Shown in pieces: positions 1 through 11,394 of a stretch of DNA of 64,000 nt; position 1 is the stretch's first letter, and the number at the start of each line of letters is the position of its first letter. The notes below the pieces were generated by a model that worked only from the letters and a program-made list of their open reading frames with translations, ran no database searches and was not told the origin of the DNA. The position numbers and the translations under genes are program-made. This DNA comes from Trachythela sp. YZ-2020 (Eukaryota > Cnidaria > Anthozoa > Malacalcyonacea > Clavulariidae). Location: contig JADLSH010000001.1 of assembly GCA_016169945.1 (NCBI GenBank), positions 1-64,000 of the forward strand, read 5' to 3'.

Positions 1-985
1 AAATCCGAAAAATGAAGACGGGCTTAGGACAGTCTAAGGTAAAGCAGAAGATCGGAAACAACAGGAACTCAGAACTTCGATATGATTAAATCAGATTTTG
101 AAGTTTGCCAATTATATCTCATACTCCAAGATTTTTGCCTTATGATGGATGAGACCAAGAACTTAATGAAGAGAATTTAATTGAGTCCTAAGGCCTGATG
201 GGCAACAGCAATCCAGTCGTAGGACTTCATCAAACTTCCTGATCAAGACTTGATCAGAAACTTCATCCTAGTCTTAGAACTTGATCAAAAGCAGCATCCA
301 GTTCTAGGACTTGATCAAATCTTCAGCCCGTTCTAGCACTTGATCAAACTTCATGCAGTCCTAGGACTTGATCAAAATATTGTTCAATCTTAAGACTTTA
401 TGACACTTCATCTAATTCTAGGACATAGTCAAAACTTGATCCAGTCCACCTGTAAATGAACATTTTTATAATTTTATACTAATTTATAATCTAATTTATA
501 ACAGAAATGAACTTGTTACACACTGCATGGCACCACCATTGGGAGTACCCTGGTTGGATTAGTAAAGAGTTAAATGAGCAAACAGTCTTGTTAGAGTCTT
601 GCCATAAGAAGACCTTGCCCAGCGAGCAGATTCTAATTAAGGCCGTAAGTTACAAGGGGCAATTTGTGCTGGAAACATCGCTCTGTGTCCGGAAATTGCG
701 TGCTGCAAGTTGTAGGAAAAATTACACTCGTGTAACATGGCCTTTAGAGCTTGTTCACGAGAAACGCAACGCTCCCATGCACGAAACACTTAGATAAAGT
801 CGATCACTTTTGTCTACGAGTAGTAAAATCTTGATCAAGTTCTTGGATTAAATAAAGTCGACTAAGTTCTAACGAGTGGTAAGGTTTTGATCAAGTCCTG
901 AGAATAAATGAAGTTTTGACTCAAGTCTTAGGACTGGGTGAATTTTTACCTAGTCCTACCATTGGATGAAGTTTTCATCAAGATT
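1..985. mobile_element. Foldback-type element FB1, cut by window start
   Basis: The left half (about 170-450) is a run of degenerate units of the form cttgatcaaacttcatccag / tcctagga. The right half (about 800-985) carries the same unit in the opposite orientation. Between them, at 457-790, is a unique core starting cacctgtaaatgaacattt that recurs near 7866, 9126 and 12168. Terminal inverted repeats built of tandem repeats define foldback-like DNA transposons. No transposase is visible, so the element is non-autonomous. The frame at 507-797 lies in the core, has no recognisable domain, and is not called as a gene. Most of the left terminus lies outside the window. Confidence 0.7.
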
Positions 986-1062
986 GTTCATTGAAAATTT
1001 ACATTAGTTATTGGGTGCAACTTCAAAATATTTCTACTATATCTAAGTTATATACAGCTAAT

Positions 1063-1360
1063 TCAAAAAAGCCGCTTGTTCGTTGCAAACTTTAAACTCT
1101 AAAACCTTAAACCTTAAATGCGCGAAAAGCACATTAGGAACGCGATTTTCAAGTTTAGAAATGGAATAAGGCGGCCATTTGTGAGTGACATGTCCTTGTA
1201 CGAAGATATTAACCATTTTATCACAAATAACCGCCAAATTCTATTCCTAAACTTGAAACTTGTGTTTCCATTGTGCTTTGCGCTTAGAGTTTAAGGCATT
1301 TTAGAGTTTAAGGTTTTAGAGTTTAGGATTTGAAAAAGGACAACCTTTTTGAGATTAGCT
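1063..1360. mobile_element. Palindromic MITE-like insertion
   Basis: The two halves are imperfect inverted repeats: ttcaagtttagaaatggaat near 1150 pairs with ttctattcctaaacttgaa near 1238, and the outer parts (aaactctaaaaccttaaacc and ttaaggttttagagttta) also pair. The segment is absent from the paralogous sequence near 15140, so it inserted after the duplication of this flank. No coding capacity is visible. Confidence 0.65.
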
Positions 1361-1364
1361 GTAT

Positions 1365-1630
1365 AATCGTATATGTGAATTTTCAAGTTGCATAATATGT
1401 TTTTAGCGGTGTTATTCAGGGGCCTGAGTACGAGTTAGTATTTGTACCAAAAGGTCGTCGGTTATTTGATATGAGAGAAATATTTTACACTGTTAGACGC
1501 GCAGCATCGATTTGTAAAACTGCATATTAAGTCGTCCATTGGTATGAGTTTTGCTTAATTTTCTAATAAGGATTAAGCTAAATATAGTCCTGTATAAGTC
1601 CATGGTTGATTTCTGCGTAAAGTTCCTACA
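1365..1630. repeat. Duplicated 3' flank of lectin gene A, part 1
   Basis: This stretch closely matches 15160-15410 in the same orientation, including ttttagcggtgttattcagg and the run ending in tccatggttgatttctgc. In the other copy the similarity continues directly into the lectin 3' UTR. Here it is broken by a LINE at about 1631 and resumes near 5421. No gene is seen. Confidence 0.7.
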
Positions 1631-2960
1631 CAGAATAAGCAAAAATCTAAATATACGCATGTTTCAAAATGATTTATCAGAAGCGTTCAGATATTTCACG
1701 TATACGATATCATATTCGAATATTGCATGGCATGAGTGGAAGGAAATATTTCTTCAAATTGCTGACATCCATGCTCCATGCCGATCTTGGAAGGTGAGAA
1801 ATGAAAACTGCATGCGCATGGCTTAACAATGACATTAAAAAACCAAGTTATCATCTAGATTTTCTTAAAACGAAAGCAGTGAAACTAAATTTTGCTACAT
1901 ATCATGAAGCTTATAGAAATGCAAAAAACCAAGTTACCAGACTAATAAGGAATACAGAAACATACTATTACAAAACAAATCTGGAAAATAGCAAAAATAG
2001 TAAAAATAGCTGAAATATATCAATAAATTACTTAATAGGAAGTCTAAAACAACAGCTGCAAATCAGCTTAAAATCAATGAATAAACTGTTACTCATGGTA
2101 ATGAAAACATAGCTAATGAGTTTAATAAGTCTTTCTGTGAAATTGGCCCTAAAACTGGCTGAAACTATACTCAACAAATAATATTGATCCCCTACAGTAC
2201 GTCACTCCAAATACTAGTCAATTTGTCGTGTAAAACAAATTTCCTGAAGGCGAAGTAATATATCATACACGAGAAGGAGTTTATTATAGTGATTTGAAAC
2301 ACTCTAGCAAGTGTGTTGAAAACACAAGGCGCCAGCCGAGTTTTTTAACATACTTTTGAGGTGTTTTTAAATCACTATAATAAATCAGACTTCGAGTGTA
2401 TGATATGAAGCTTCCTCAAACAAACCAGTATTTAAAGAGAAATTCAATCGCGAAAGTGGAGATAATTTATGGGTGTTTATTACCGTGGTATCAAGACAAC
2501 GATGCGGTGGTGATTTCCTTTGTGTTTTGCTCACAGAATTATTAATGAGTTTGAGAAGCGAAGTTGACTAACGTACTGGAATAAGATCAAGACAAGAAGG
2601 GCGGCGGGACTCTGATAAAATCACAAATAAAATTGCGAAGTGCTGCAGGTCACACTTACGTGAGACATTACTTTTATATCTTTAACTTGGTTCTAGTGAC
2701 CGGTACCTTTCCAGATGACTTAAAACTGCATGGCCAAAGTAACTCCAGTTTATAAAGCAGGTGATAAAAGTGAATGTGTGAAACCTAGTAGACCAATTTT
2801 CTGTATAATATCGGCAATTGCAAAATATTAGAAAAGCTTATTTCTGATCAATTAGCTAACTTATTTGAATGACAAACAAAATTATCAAATAAACAAACAA
2901 TCTGGCTTTCGAGAAAACGCCACTCTACAGAAACACCGTCTTTTCTGAATGTATAGAGAT
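1631..2960 (+). mobile_element. Decayed LINE, reverse-transcriptase region
   Basis: Translation of the plus strand gives broken pieces typical of non-LTR retrotransposon ORF2. A linker region reads WKEIFLQIADIHAPCR and WLNNDIKKPSYHLDFLKTKA, followed by ATYHEAYRNAKNQVTRLIR. Further on are RT-domain pieces such as LVTGTFPDDLK, YKAGDKSECVKPSRPI and QSGFREN. Frameshifts and stops separate the pieces, so this is a dead copy. The style fits the CR1/L2/Jockey-like clades, but the clade was not determined. It interrupts the duplicated flank of gene A. Confidence 0.8.
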
Positions 2961-3114
2961 ATATTGAGACTCACAGGACAATTTGCATTATAGACTAAAT
3001 TTTGTTCTAGGCAAGGAGAAGGGAATCAATCACAACAGCTACAAAGAACATAATAAGATTAGTAAAATTGAAAGTTTGCCATGAAATGCCGTGACAAAAA
3101 TGTGAAATATAGCC

Positions 3115-5055
3115 TTTAGTTTCCAGACCTGTATAGAGCTTGTATGTTTCATTACATATACTGTCTGTGTTTAGGGCAAATGAACATATGGTCAACATGG
3201 CATATGTGAGTGCCCTGAATTCGGGACTGAAAGTCTCAGACTGCCCTGAAATACAGTGCGACAGCAGTTTCTAACTTTAGTGAGAAATGACAGCTTTCCG
3301 AAGTGCTTATTGTGCTAGAAGGCCAGCTTAGGGGTAAGTTATTGGAAGCGAAAATTTGTTCAAGTAGGAATATTTACAAGAAATGACCATGGTCACTTCA
3401 GTCGGACTGTTAATATCCACATGAAATAACTGTCATGCCTGGTAAAATTTTCTTATTTCCAACAATTTTATCAAGGGACGAAATATGCTTACTCTAATAG
3501 TGGTTATGTTGCAGAGCTCATTAGATTATCATTGTTTTGTTTAAATATAATGTTATTTACTTCATTTCAGCTTTATTTTCAGCCATATTTGCCAGCCTGT
3601 TTGTTGTCGTGTCGAGCCCGCAAGTATCGTTCATTTCAATGATAGATGGCTAAGCCAACTGTTATCAAAAGTTGAGCAGTGCGTAGTTTATCTTCGATAT
3701 TGTGTTCCTTCGATATTTCGTTAAATGCGGCCATTGCATACCGTCGTTGTCTTCCCGATAATGCCGTTTCTTCACGCCATTCAAAGAGTATTGTGAATAA
3801 ATCCCAATGAAAAACTGGAGTAGTATAAACCATTTTTGAAATTTGCATACTTAGATCAGTACTATGAAAAAAATATTTTGACAGGGGGCAATATTTTATG
3901 AAATGGTGCAGCTTGTTACTGAGCAGAACCCAGTAATATATTATATTTATTAGAGTTTTTATGATTTATGAAACAATAAATATTTCATATATTTTCATTG
4001 TTTTTATCATAAATCATAAAAATACACAAATATAATTTATTTACTGGGTTCTGTGGTATGAACCACGTTTCGTGAAAATATTGCCCCCTGTCAAGTAGCC
4101 CACGAGGAAAGCTTTTCATGAAGATTGCGCGACTTTCAAATTATTTTTAAACTTGTGTCTTTGATTCTGATCCTAAATTTGTTATGGAGGTTTTTTCCTT
4201 TCAAGTGGACTATACTACTCTAGTTTTTCGATTGGGACTATTCTACAATGAAGTACTTTGGATACTGTAATCTAAATACATATGAAGACGAAGAAGTGGC
4301 ATTTATCGGGAAGACAAGCGGCGAGGCATTGCAATGGCCGCTATTTGACGAAATATCGAAGGACACAAATATCGAAGATAAAATACACTGCACTGCTTCA
4401 AAACTTGACGAAACTTGGTTGAAATCTTCTTAGCCATCTATCATTATGTAAAAGTACAACAATTGGATGATACTTGCGAGACTCGGCGATAAAAAGCAAA
4501 CAAGACGGCAAATATGGCTGAAATCGTGTTTTGGTGGGGATAAGTGAAATAAAATGTATTATATTTAAACAAAACAATGTCAATCCTTATATGAAATCTA
4601 CAATAATTATATTAAATTAAGCATAGTTTTCATCCCATGATAAAAATTGTTAGAAATAAGAAAATTTAATCTCTGCCAGATATATTAGTTATTTCATGGA
4701 TAATTAGCAGTTGACCTGGGGTGGTGCATGGTCATTTTCTTGTAAAATATTATACTTAGACAAATTTTTCCTTCCAATAACTACCCCTAAAAGCAACCTT
4801 CTAAACACTATAAGCACTTCAGAAAGGCTGTCGCTTCTGCTTTTCGGAAGTTAGAGCTATGTCGGCACTGCCGTTTCAGGGCGGGGTCATTTTCAGGACT
4901 TTCGTCCCGGATTCAGGTTTTCGCACATATGCCATGTTGACCGCCGGCGTCATTTTACCCTAAAACAGTTGACCGCCATGGTCATTTTACCCTAAAACAG
5001 TTGAGATTGCCTGTGGTAAATGAAACGCATACAAACTCCTATACAGGTCCTAGAC
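3115..5055. mobile_element. Long palindrome (about 1.9 kb) with a MITE at its centre
   Basis: The left arm (about 3115-3875) and right arm (about 4100-5055) are diverged inverted copies. Gtatagagcttgtatgtttc on the left pairs with gaaacgcatacaaactccta on the right, and atatttcgttaaatgcggcc pairs with ggccgctatttgacgaaata. Short open frames at 3636-3848 (minus) and 4248-4433 (plus) are the same sequence in the two arms and resemble no known domain. The arms differ by many substitutions, so this is an old foldback structure and not a simple assembly artefact. Confidence 0.7.
3879..4093. mobile_element. MITE with TGACAGGGGGCAATATTTT termini
   Basis: The ends are near-perfect inverted repeats: tgacagggggcaatatttt at the left and aaaatattgccccctgtca at the right. 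The interior is AT-rich and also palindromic. There is no open frame. It sits at the axis of the larger palindrome at 3115-5055. Confidence 0.8.
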
Positions 5056-5148
5056 TATTAGTAATTACGTTAATGATTTAGAAAGAGATATTTGACATTA
5101 TTTATGTGGCGGATTGTTCTCACTTTAGGGTTGTAAATAATAATCAGT

Positions 5149-5280
5149 GGGCCTGTGACAGCTGTGAGTAACCAATGGGCCTGTGACAGCTGTGAGTAAC
5201 CAATGGGCCTGTGACAGCTGTGAGTAACCAATGGGCCTGTGACAGCTGTGAGTAACCAATGGGCCTGTGCATGACTGTGA
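5149..5280 (+). repeat. 28-bp tandem repeat, about 4.7 copies
   Basis: The unit gggcctgtgacagctgtgag plus taaccaat starts at 5149, 5177, 5205, 5233 and 5261. The first four units are nearly identical and the last degrades. Short open frames across it are repeat artefacts. Confidence 0.9.
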
Positions 5281-5484
5281 AAGTATATATTCAATATTTG
5301 TAGTTAATATTTTTTAGTATATTTCAAATAATTAGTAAATAAACGGCCTCTTGAAAAACAGAATTTACGCTGAAGGGCTACCGTTTTTCAATAAGTTGTA
5401 TAAATAAATAAATAAATAATGTAGTCTTTATATGTTCACTGATAAACAACAAATTTACAATCTTTCCGTTTCAACAAAAACGAG

Positions 5485-5490
5485 TTTATT
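5485..5490 (-). terminator. Poly(A) signal AATAAA of lectin gene A
   Basis: The minus strand reads AATAAA about 50 nt past the stop codon of gene A. The same hexamer in the same context follows gene B at 15487-15492, so the 3' UTRs are homologous. Confidence 0.7.
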
Positions 5491-5540
5491 TATAAGAACG
5501 TCCATCGGTGATCGTGAAAAAATGGTTGCTCGTGTTGTCT

Positions 5541-7072
5541 CTAGACGTGGCGTTTCTGTTTATCTTGCTGTCTCAGCATTTCAGCATGCCTCTTCTCCTT
5601 GGCCGCTCGTTTTCGTTTACGTCTCTTGCCGCCTTGTTTTAAAACGTCGACGCCGTTCATATCGTCCGAAACGCATTCGTACCCAATCTTGAGGTATTTA
5701 TATGTATTGCCGCAACTATTATTGAGGAAGAAGAGGTTGGAGGCAACGAACTCACAAAGCTGTTGACGCTTACATTGCCTGTCCACTTTTGCTTTTGTAT
5801 TCTTTTTGTCCGTCTCGCAGAGGTTGTCGATTGTAAGCCCGGTTGGAACCTTGGGACACGTCACGTGATCATCACGCCCCCAAAATGCTGACTTGATGTC
5901 GATGATGTAGTATTGGTCACATTTCAGCGATGCCTTTTTGCCTTCGCATGTTATCGTGGTCTTGATATTTGGACCCTGGCAGGAGAAAGTTTATGACGGT
6001 TATTTAGTGATGGGGCTGTTAGGGTTTCGAGATACAGGATATTTAATGGAAAATTCATAGGGATATGGGAAATTGAAGGGCAAAATTTTGGAATGCGGGA
6101 TACTGGAACACATGGCCAACTGGAAATGACGTCATGGATTTCGTCATAATATAGAGGTTAAGATAGAACGGTTCCGATTACTAAACAAAATAACTCTAAC
6201 CATACCTGTAAGTCAGAACCGGGCTATCTTAACTTTTAAATAATAAGAGAATGTGGGATAATTTAACAAACAAATATGGGGGTACGGGATATCCGGACCC
6301 CTCCCTAATAGGGCCTCGTTAGGGAAAATAAATAGTTTTTGAGGGTTATTAAGAATTTTAGTAAGTAAAAGGTTGGGTACTACCTTATTCACTCAATCAC
6401 TACATCAGTCTGTTTATTTATCAGTCAAGACATTAAGCAATTAGTCAATCATCGAACCAATTAGCGACCAATCAATTAAATCACAAATCAAACAATGAAT
6501 CAATCATTCGAGCAATGTATCAATTAACAAATGAACTAATTAATAAATGGTTAATTAGTACATCAAACTTTGTTATTGAATCTGCCGCACTGTAGGTTTT
6601 TTAAATTTTATTTCCGCGGAATATTATCACATGATCAGATTTCAGGTTCAAGCTGAATAGTTTTAGTCTGATGTGAATCCGAGTTCAAAACTTTAAACTG
6701 ACTGGCAAATAAACTCTCAGTCGTGCCATAGTTAATAAATGACATGGTTTGGGGACAGTTTTATCGAGCGAGATGAGTAAAATTTATAATATTTACCCTA
6801 GTTACCTTACTTTGTTATATTCCAGGCTTTGCTAAACTAGAATAGTACTAAAGCTACAAGTCACACAAAGTTATGAATCGGGTAGAAACTTTATAAATAG
6901 GTACTGGCGAATTTTGCCGTCTCTTCTGTTAGTCATTATAAAACGCTTTCAATTCATACCTTGGCAGATCTTGCAAATGCCTGTGTTGAATTTGTACTTT
7001 GAGGGCGTTGACCTTCTTTAACCGGGCTACAGAACTACACAGCAAAAAAATGGAATAAAAATTTGAAAATTA

Positions 7073-7103
<31 letters not shown>

Positions 7104-7609
7104 GGATAAGTTGTTGCAATATTGTTTGCTTAATGATGTTGGATCGAACATCACCACATGTCCGTTTAGCTTATCCGATAGTATGGTGCAAATTGGAAAA
7201 AAAATATGATCAGAACGACTAAGTTTTCAAAAACTATAGAAAATTGCATGCATGTGTTCGTAGGACGAGTGCAATTTGTGCTGTTCGAAATCGCCCAATT
7301 GCGTGTTTCGTCATCAGCACAAGGCGTCATGGTATTACCTAATAAAAAATACGATTGAGAAAATATTTTAACAATAAGACAATCTTTTCGTCAATTTTTT
7401 TTCAGCTAATAACAATTGGTGTACCATTAAATGGAAAAAACATGCCTGCTTAACATTCATGGCCCTTGTACAAATCAGAGGAAAAGCTATGTATCGCAAC
7501 ACGCATATACGCCATTTGGATGATATCTAGATCTTGCTCATTTACTTACAGCGATATGAAATGTGCCATAAATGATAAGAAGGCCTGCTAGGCTTCGTGG
7601 TGACTTCAT
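5541..7609 (-). CDS. Lectin gene A: secreted SUEL-type lectin without a collagen domain
   Basis: Predicted secreted lectin of about 189 residues from three exons, all in phase 0. Exon 1 (7609-7550) encodes a hydrophobic signal peptide starting MKSPRSLAGLL and ends in a gtaagt donor. Exon 2 (7034-6960) is a 25-residue linker, FCSPVKEGQRP onward, with a strong pyrimidine-rich acceptor and a gtatga donor. Exon 3 (5975-5541) encodes one SUEL/galactose-binding lectin domain: the opening TCEG, the AFWGRDD segment (family consensus YGR), eight spaced cysteines, CEFVASNLFF, and the closing CGNTYKYLKIGYEC. A very basic tail with KRRKRKR follows. The linker exon replaces the collagen exon of paralogues B, C and D. 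Exon 2 is short and is the least certain part. SUEL domains bind galactose or rhamnose-type sugars outside the cell. Confidence 0.75.
7074..7102 (+). repeat. (TTG)n microsatellite
   Basis: Nine or more TTG triplets, inside intron 1 of lectin gene A, just upstream of the linker-exon acceptor (on the minus strand). Confidence 0.9.
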
Positions 7610-7614
7610 TACCT
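7610..7614 (-). promoter_or_regulatory. Splice acceptor just upstream of the gene A start codon
   Basis: The minus strand reads ttttttcag then gta then ATG. The AG lies three nucleotides before the start codon, which points to an intron in the 5' UTR. Genes B and C show the same spacing. The 5' leader exon was not located. Confidence 0.55.
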
Positions 7615-7865
7615 GAAAAAAGAATTATATATATTGTTAATTGTAGTCTATTCGTTTGCTGAATAAATTTTGAATAAAATTCAAATATACAGTAATTTCG
7701 AAATCTTGAAATGACATATTTTCACCCAGGAAGGTTGAAAATTGAATTGAATGAATCGAACCTTCAATTATTGAATAAAGATAGTAAATCTGAAATTGCT
7801 TAATTCAAAGTAATTCTTGAATAGATTACGAAGGGAATATGTAGGTATATATATATATATATACT

Positions 7866-10840
7866 GTAAATGAACATTTTTTTAAATTTTATACTAATTT
7901 ATAACAGAAATGAACTTGTTACACTGAATGGCACCACTCATATATTTTTCCCTTGGCCTAATGGAATTGTAAGAAGAAATGTTGAATAAGTTATAATTTC
8001 TTACCTATTTCTCCAATTTTCTTTCCAGAGGGAATATACAATGTAATTTATAATAAAAACAACAAATTCTATGATATTTTATAAGGACGTTTCTTCACTT
8101 GCTTAGTAAGATCATCGAGTTCGTAAAGGCATTGCGTCATTGACGCCTCGCATCAGATTGACCACCAACTGAGTGCTTGTTCGTTCAACCGTGAAGATTT
8201 GATTTGTCTAATATACGATTGTTGGCCTTTTCAATATTTCTAGGCACAATACTGCCATGTTCTTTTAGTTACATTTCTTATATTTGAGGTGTTGGCACGG
8301 CACGTGGTTAATGCATGTGCCTTTCACCTTTGTGATGTGGTTTGATTTCTGCAACTTGGTGTTTTCTGATTATAATTTTCTCTCAGCGCATACGAGGAGA
8401 GTGTTTCCAGTTTGACTCTACCAAACACCCAAGGTTTTCCCTGGGTACTCTGGTATCCTCCTGTAATAACACTAAACAACTAAGGGATGGTTCTTACTGG
8501 ACACTTAGGAAGAGCTGTTTAGGGTGATGCAGTATAAACAAAGCTATAGTCTAGTTTTTTGAAACATTTGAAATCCAAAAATAAAGACGGAATTAGTACA
8601 GTCTATGGTAAAGCAGAAGATCGGGAACAACAGGAACTCACAACTCGATATGATTAAGTCAGAATTTGAAGTTTGTAATTATATCTCATTCTCCTTGAAT
8701 TTTTGCCTTATGATGGATGAGACCAAGGACTTGATGAAAATTTAATCGAGACCTAGGGCCTGATGGAAACTTCATCCAGTCGCGGGACTTCATCAAACTT
8801 TATGGCCAAGACTTGATCAAATTTCATCCTAGTCTTAGAACTTGATCAAAGCAACATCCAGTCCTAGGACTTGGTCAAAACTTCAGCCAGTCCTAGGATT
8901 TGATTAAAACTTCATGCAGTCCTAGGACTTGATCAAACTTCATTCAGTCCTAGGTCTTGATCAAACTTCATCCAGTCCTAGGAATTGATCAAAATTCATC
9001 CAGTCCTAGGACTTGATCAAACTTCATCCAGTCATAGGACTTGATCAAAATATTATTCAATATTAAGACTCTAGATCTATCACACTTCATCTAATTCTAG
9101 GACAAAATCAAAACTTTATCCAGTCCACCTGTAAATGAACATTCTTTTATAATTTTATACTAATTTATAACAGAAATGAACTTGTTACACTGCGTGGAAC
9201 CACTCGTATTTTTTCCCTTGGCCTTATGGAATTGTATGAAAAAATGTTGAAAAGTTATAATTTTCTTACCTATTTCTCCAATTTTCTTTCCAAAAGCAAT
9301 ATACGCTGTAATTTTTTATAATAACAACAAATTCTATAAGACGTTTCTTGACTTGCTTAGTAAGATCATAGACTCGTAAGAGCATTGCGTCACTGACGCC
9401 TCTCGTCAGGTTGACCACCAACTGAGTGCTTCTCCGTTCAACCGTGGAGATGCGATTTGTCTATGCGCTTGCTGGCCCTTCCGATTGTGTACGAACTTAT
9501 TCCGATGATTTTTGCATGATTAAGCTATCATATTAGCTCTGTATCAACCAAGGACTTTCCCTTTGACGAGTTAAATCGTTTGTCGTCAGCAAGAGTCGGG
9601 GGAAGGTAAAGGGTTATGAATTATCCGCGGGCTAGACTGTTCACCAGATTGAGATATCCTGCCTGGATTAGTAAGCAGTTAAATAGTAAACAACCTGTTT
9701 GGGTCTTGCCGAAGACCTTGTGCAGCGAGGGAAGATTCTAATCTCCGATGGGATATTTATATTGTACGCGGACACGTATGCTCGTATACTGTCCTCAGAT
9801 CTAGCTCATGTGAACGACATTGAAAGCCAATGTCGCAATTAGATACAGTGTATTAAGGCCGTGTTACAAGGGGCAATTTGTGTTGCGAACATCGCTCTTT
9901 GTCCGAAATTGCGTTACAAGTTGTAGGAATAATTACCTCGTGTAACATAGCCTTTAGAACTTGTTCACAAGGTGAATTTTTATGCGCCTCACGAAACGCA
10001 ACGCTCCCATGCACGAAACACTTAGATAATGTCGATCACTTTCTACGAGTGGTAAAGTTTTGATCAAGTCCTGCGATTAGATAAAGTCGACCAAGTTCTA
10101 CGAGTGGTAAGGTTTTCATCCAGTCCTGAGACAAAATGAAGTTTTGATCAAGTCTTAGGACTGGGTGAATTTTTACCCAGTCCTACCATTGGATGAAGTT
10201 TTCATCAAGTCCTAGGGCTGGATGAAGTTTGATAAAATTAAGAACTAGATGAAGTTTTGGGATTGGATGAATTTTTATCAATCGTAGAATCGAATAAAAT
10301 TTGATCAAATTCTGTGACTGGATGACGCTTGATTAAGTGCTATGATTGGATGAAGTTTGATCAAGCCCTTGGACTGGATAAAGTTTTGATTAAGTCCTAG
10401 AATTGGATGAAGTGTGATAAAGTCTTAAGATTGGATAATATTTTGATCAAGTCCTACGACTGGATGAAATTTGATCAAGTCTTACGACTGGATAAAGTTT
10501 TCATAAGGCCTTAGGACTCGGTTAATTTTCCGGCAAGTCCTTGGTATCAACCATCATAACGCAAAAACCTTAGAGAATGAGATATAACTACAAACTTCAC
10601 AATCGGAGTTAATCATATCGAGTTGTGAGTTCCTGCTGTCTTCTGGTTTACCTTAGACTGTACTAATTCTGTCTTCATTTTTGGATTTCAAATGTTCCAA
10701 AAAACTAGACCATAGTTTTGTTCATGCTGCATCACTCCTAAAGTGTCCAGTAAGAGCCATCCCTTAGTTGTTTAGTGTTATGACAGGAGGAGACCAGAGT
10801 ACCCGGGAAAAACCATTGATGGCTTACCACAAAAACTTGA
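7866..10840. mobile_element. Composite foldback element FB2
   Basis: At 7866-8240 is a copy of the shared core. The terminal sequence follows at 8240-8560, with ctttcacctttgtgatgtgg and a stretch that recurs inverted at 14700-14900. Next come inverted arms of the ~28-bp unit: one orientation at 8760-9120 (cttgatcaaacttcatccag) and the other at 10027-10520 (tggatgaagttttgatcaag). A second core lies between them at 9126-10025, and the right terminus is at 10540-10825. No transposase is visible. Frames at 8342-8527 and 9878-10063 lie in the terminus and core and are not genes. Confidence 0.7.
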
Positions 10841-11394
10841 CTTAATATGTTTTCGGAGGTATGCAATCTCTGAGTGCCCTCTAGTTACAGTTAAGGCTTA
10901 CGTAAAACCAGTCGGTTTTATTATTATTAGGAGTTTCTCGCCAACCTAAACTTGGTTACATATCTTAATATATAAGCCGATAACCGCAAATACTGTTTAC
11001 ACAAGCCCAATAGGCGATGGCAAATTACTTTTATAGATGTAAATAACGGCAGAAAAAGGTTCAAAATTATTAGATGTTGCCTTGTTGGTGGTGCAGGTGG
11101 CTGTTTCTTTTTATCAACTTCTGCCGTGTTTTCAAATCACTGGACATGTATAAAGTAAGGACTACACAGAATACAATATGATTGGAATAATTATAACTTA
11201 TAAGCGTTGTTTATAACTGACTAATCTACATTTGAGATACTAATGTTGAAACAAGTCCTATTTTGCTGTTCCTTGCATGGTGTTGTGTTAAATTTTACTA
11301 CCCCGTTAATCCTGCAAGCAGCAGGGTCTTGTTATTGTTATAGATTTATCTTTATATACTTACTCATTCTATGAAGAAATGTAGATAATTTTCT
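10841..11394. other. No gene seen
   Basis: Unique AT-rich sequence between two foldback elements. No long frame, splice-bounded exon, RNA gene or clear repeat is visible. Confidence 0.5.

Noticed and set aside
5070..5294. Short repeat protein frame (minus)
   Set aside because: It is the translation of the 28-bp tandem repeat, with no other support.
5432..5692. Open frame on the plus strand over the gene A 3' end
   Set aside because: It is antisense to the gene A lectin tail; the same shadow pattern appears opposite gene B.
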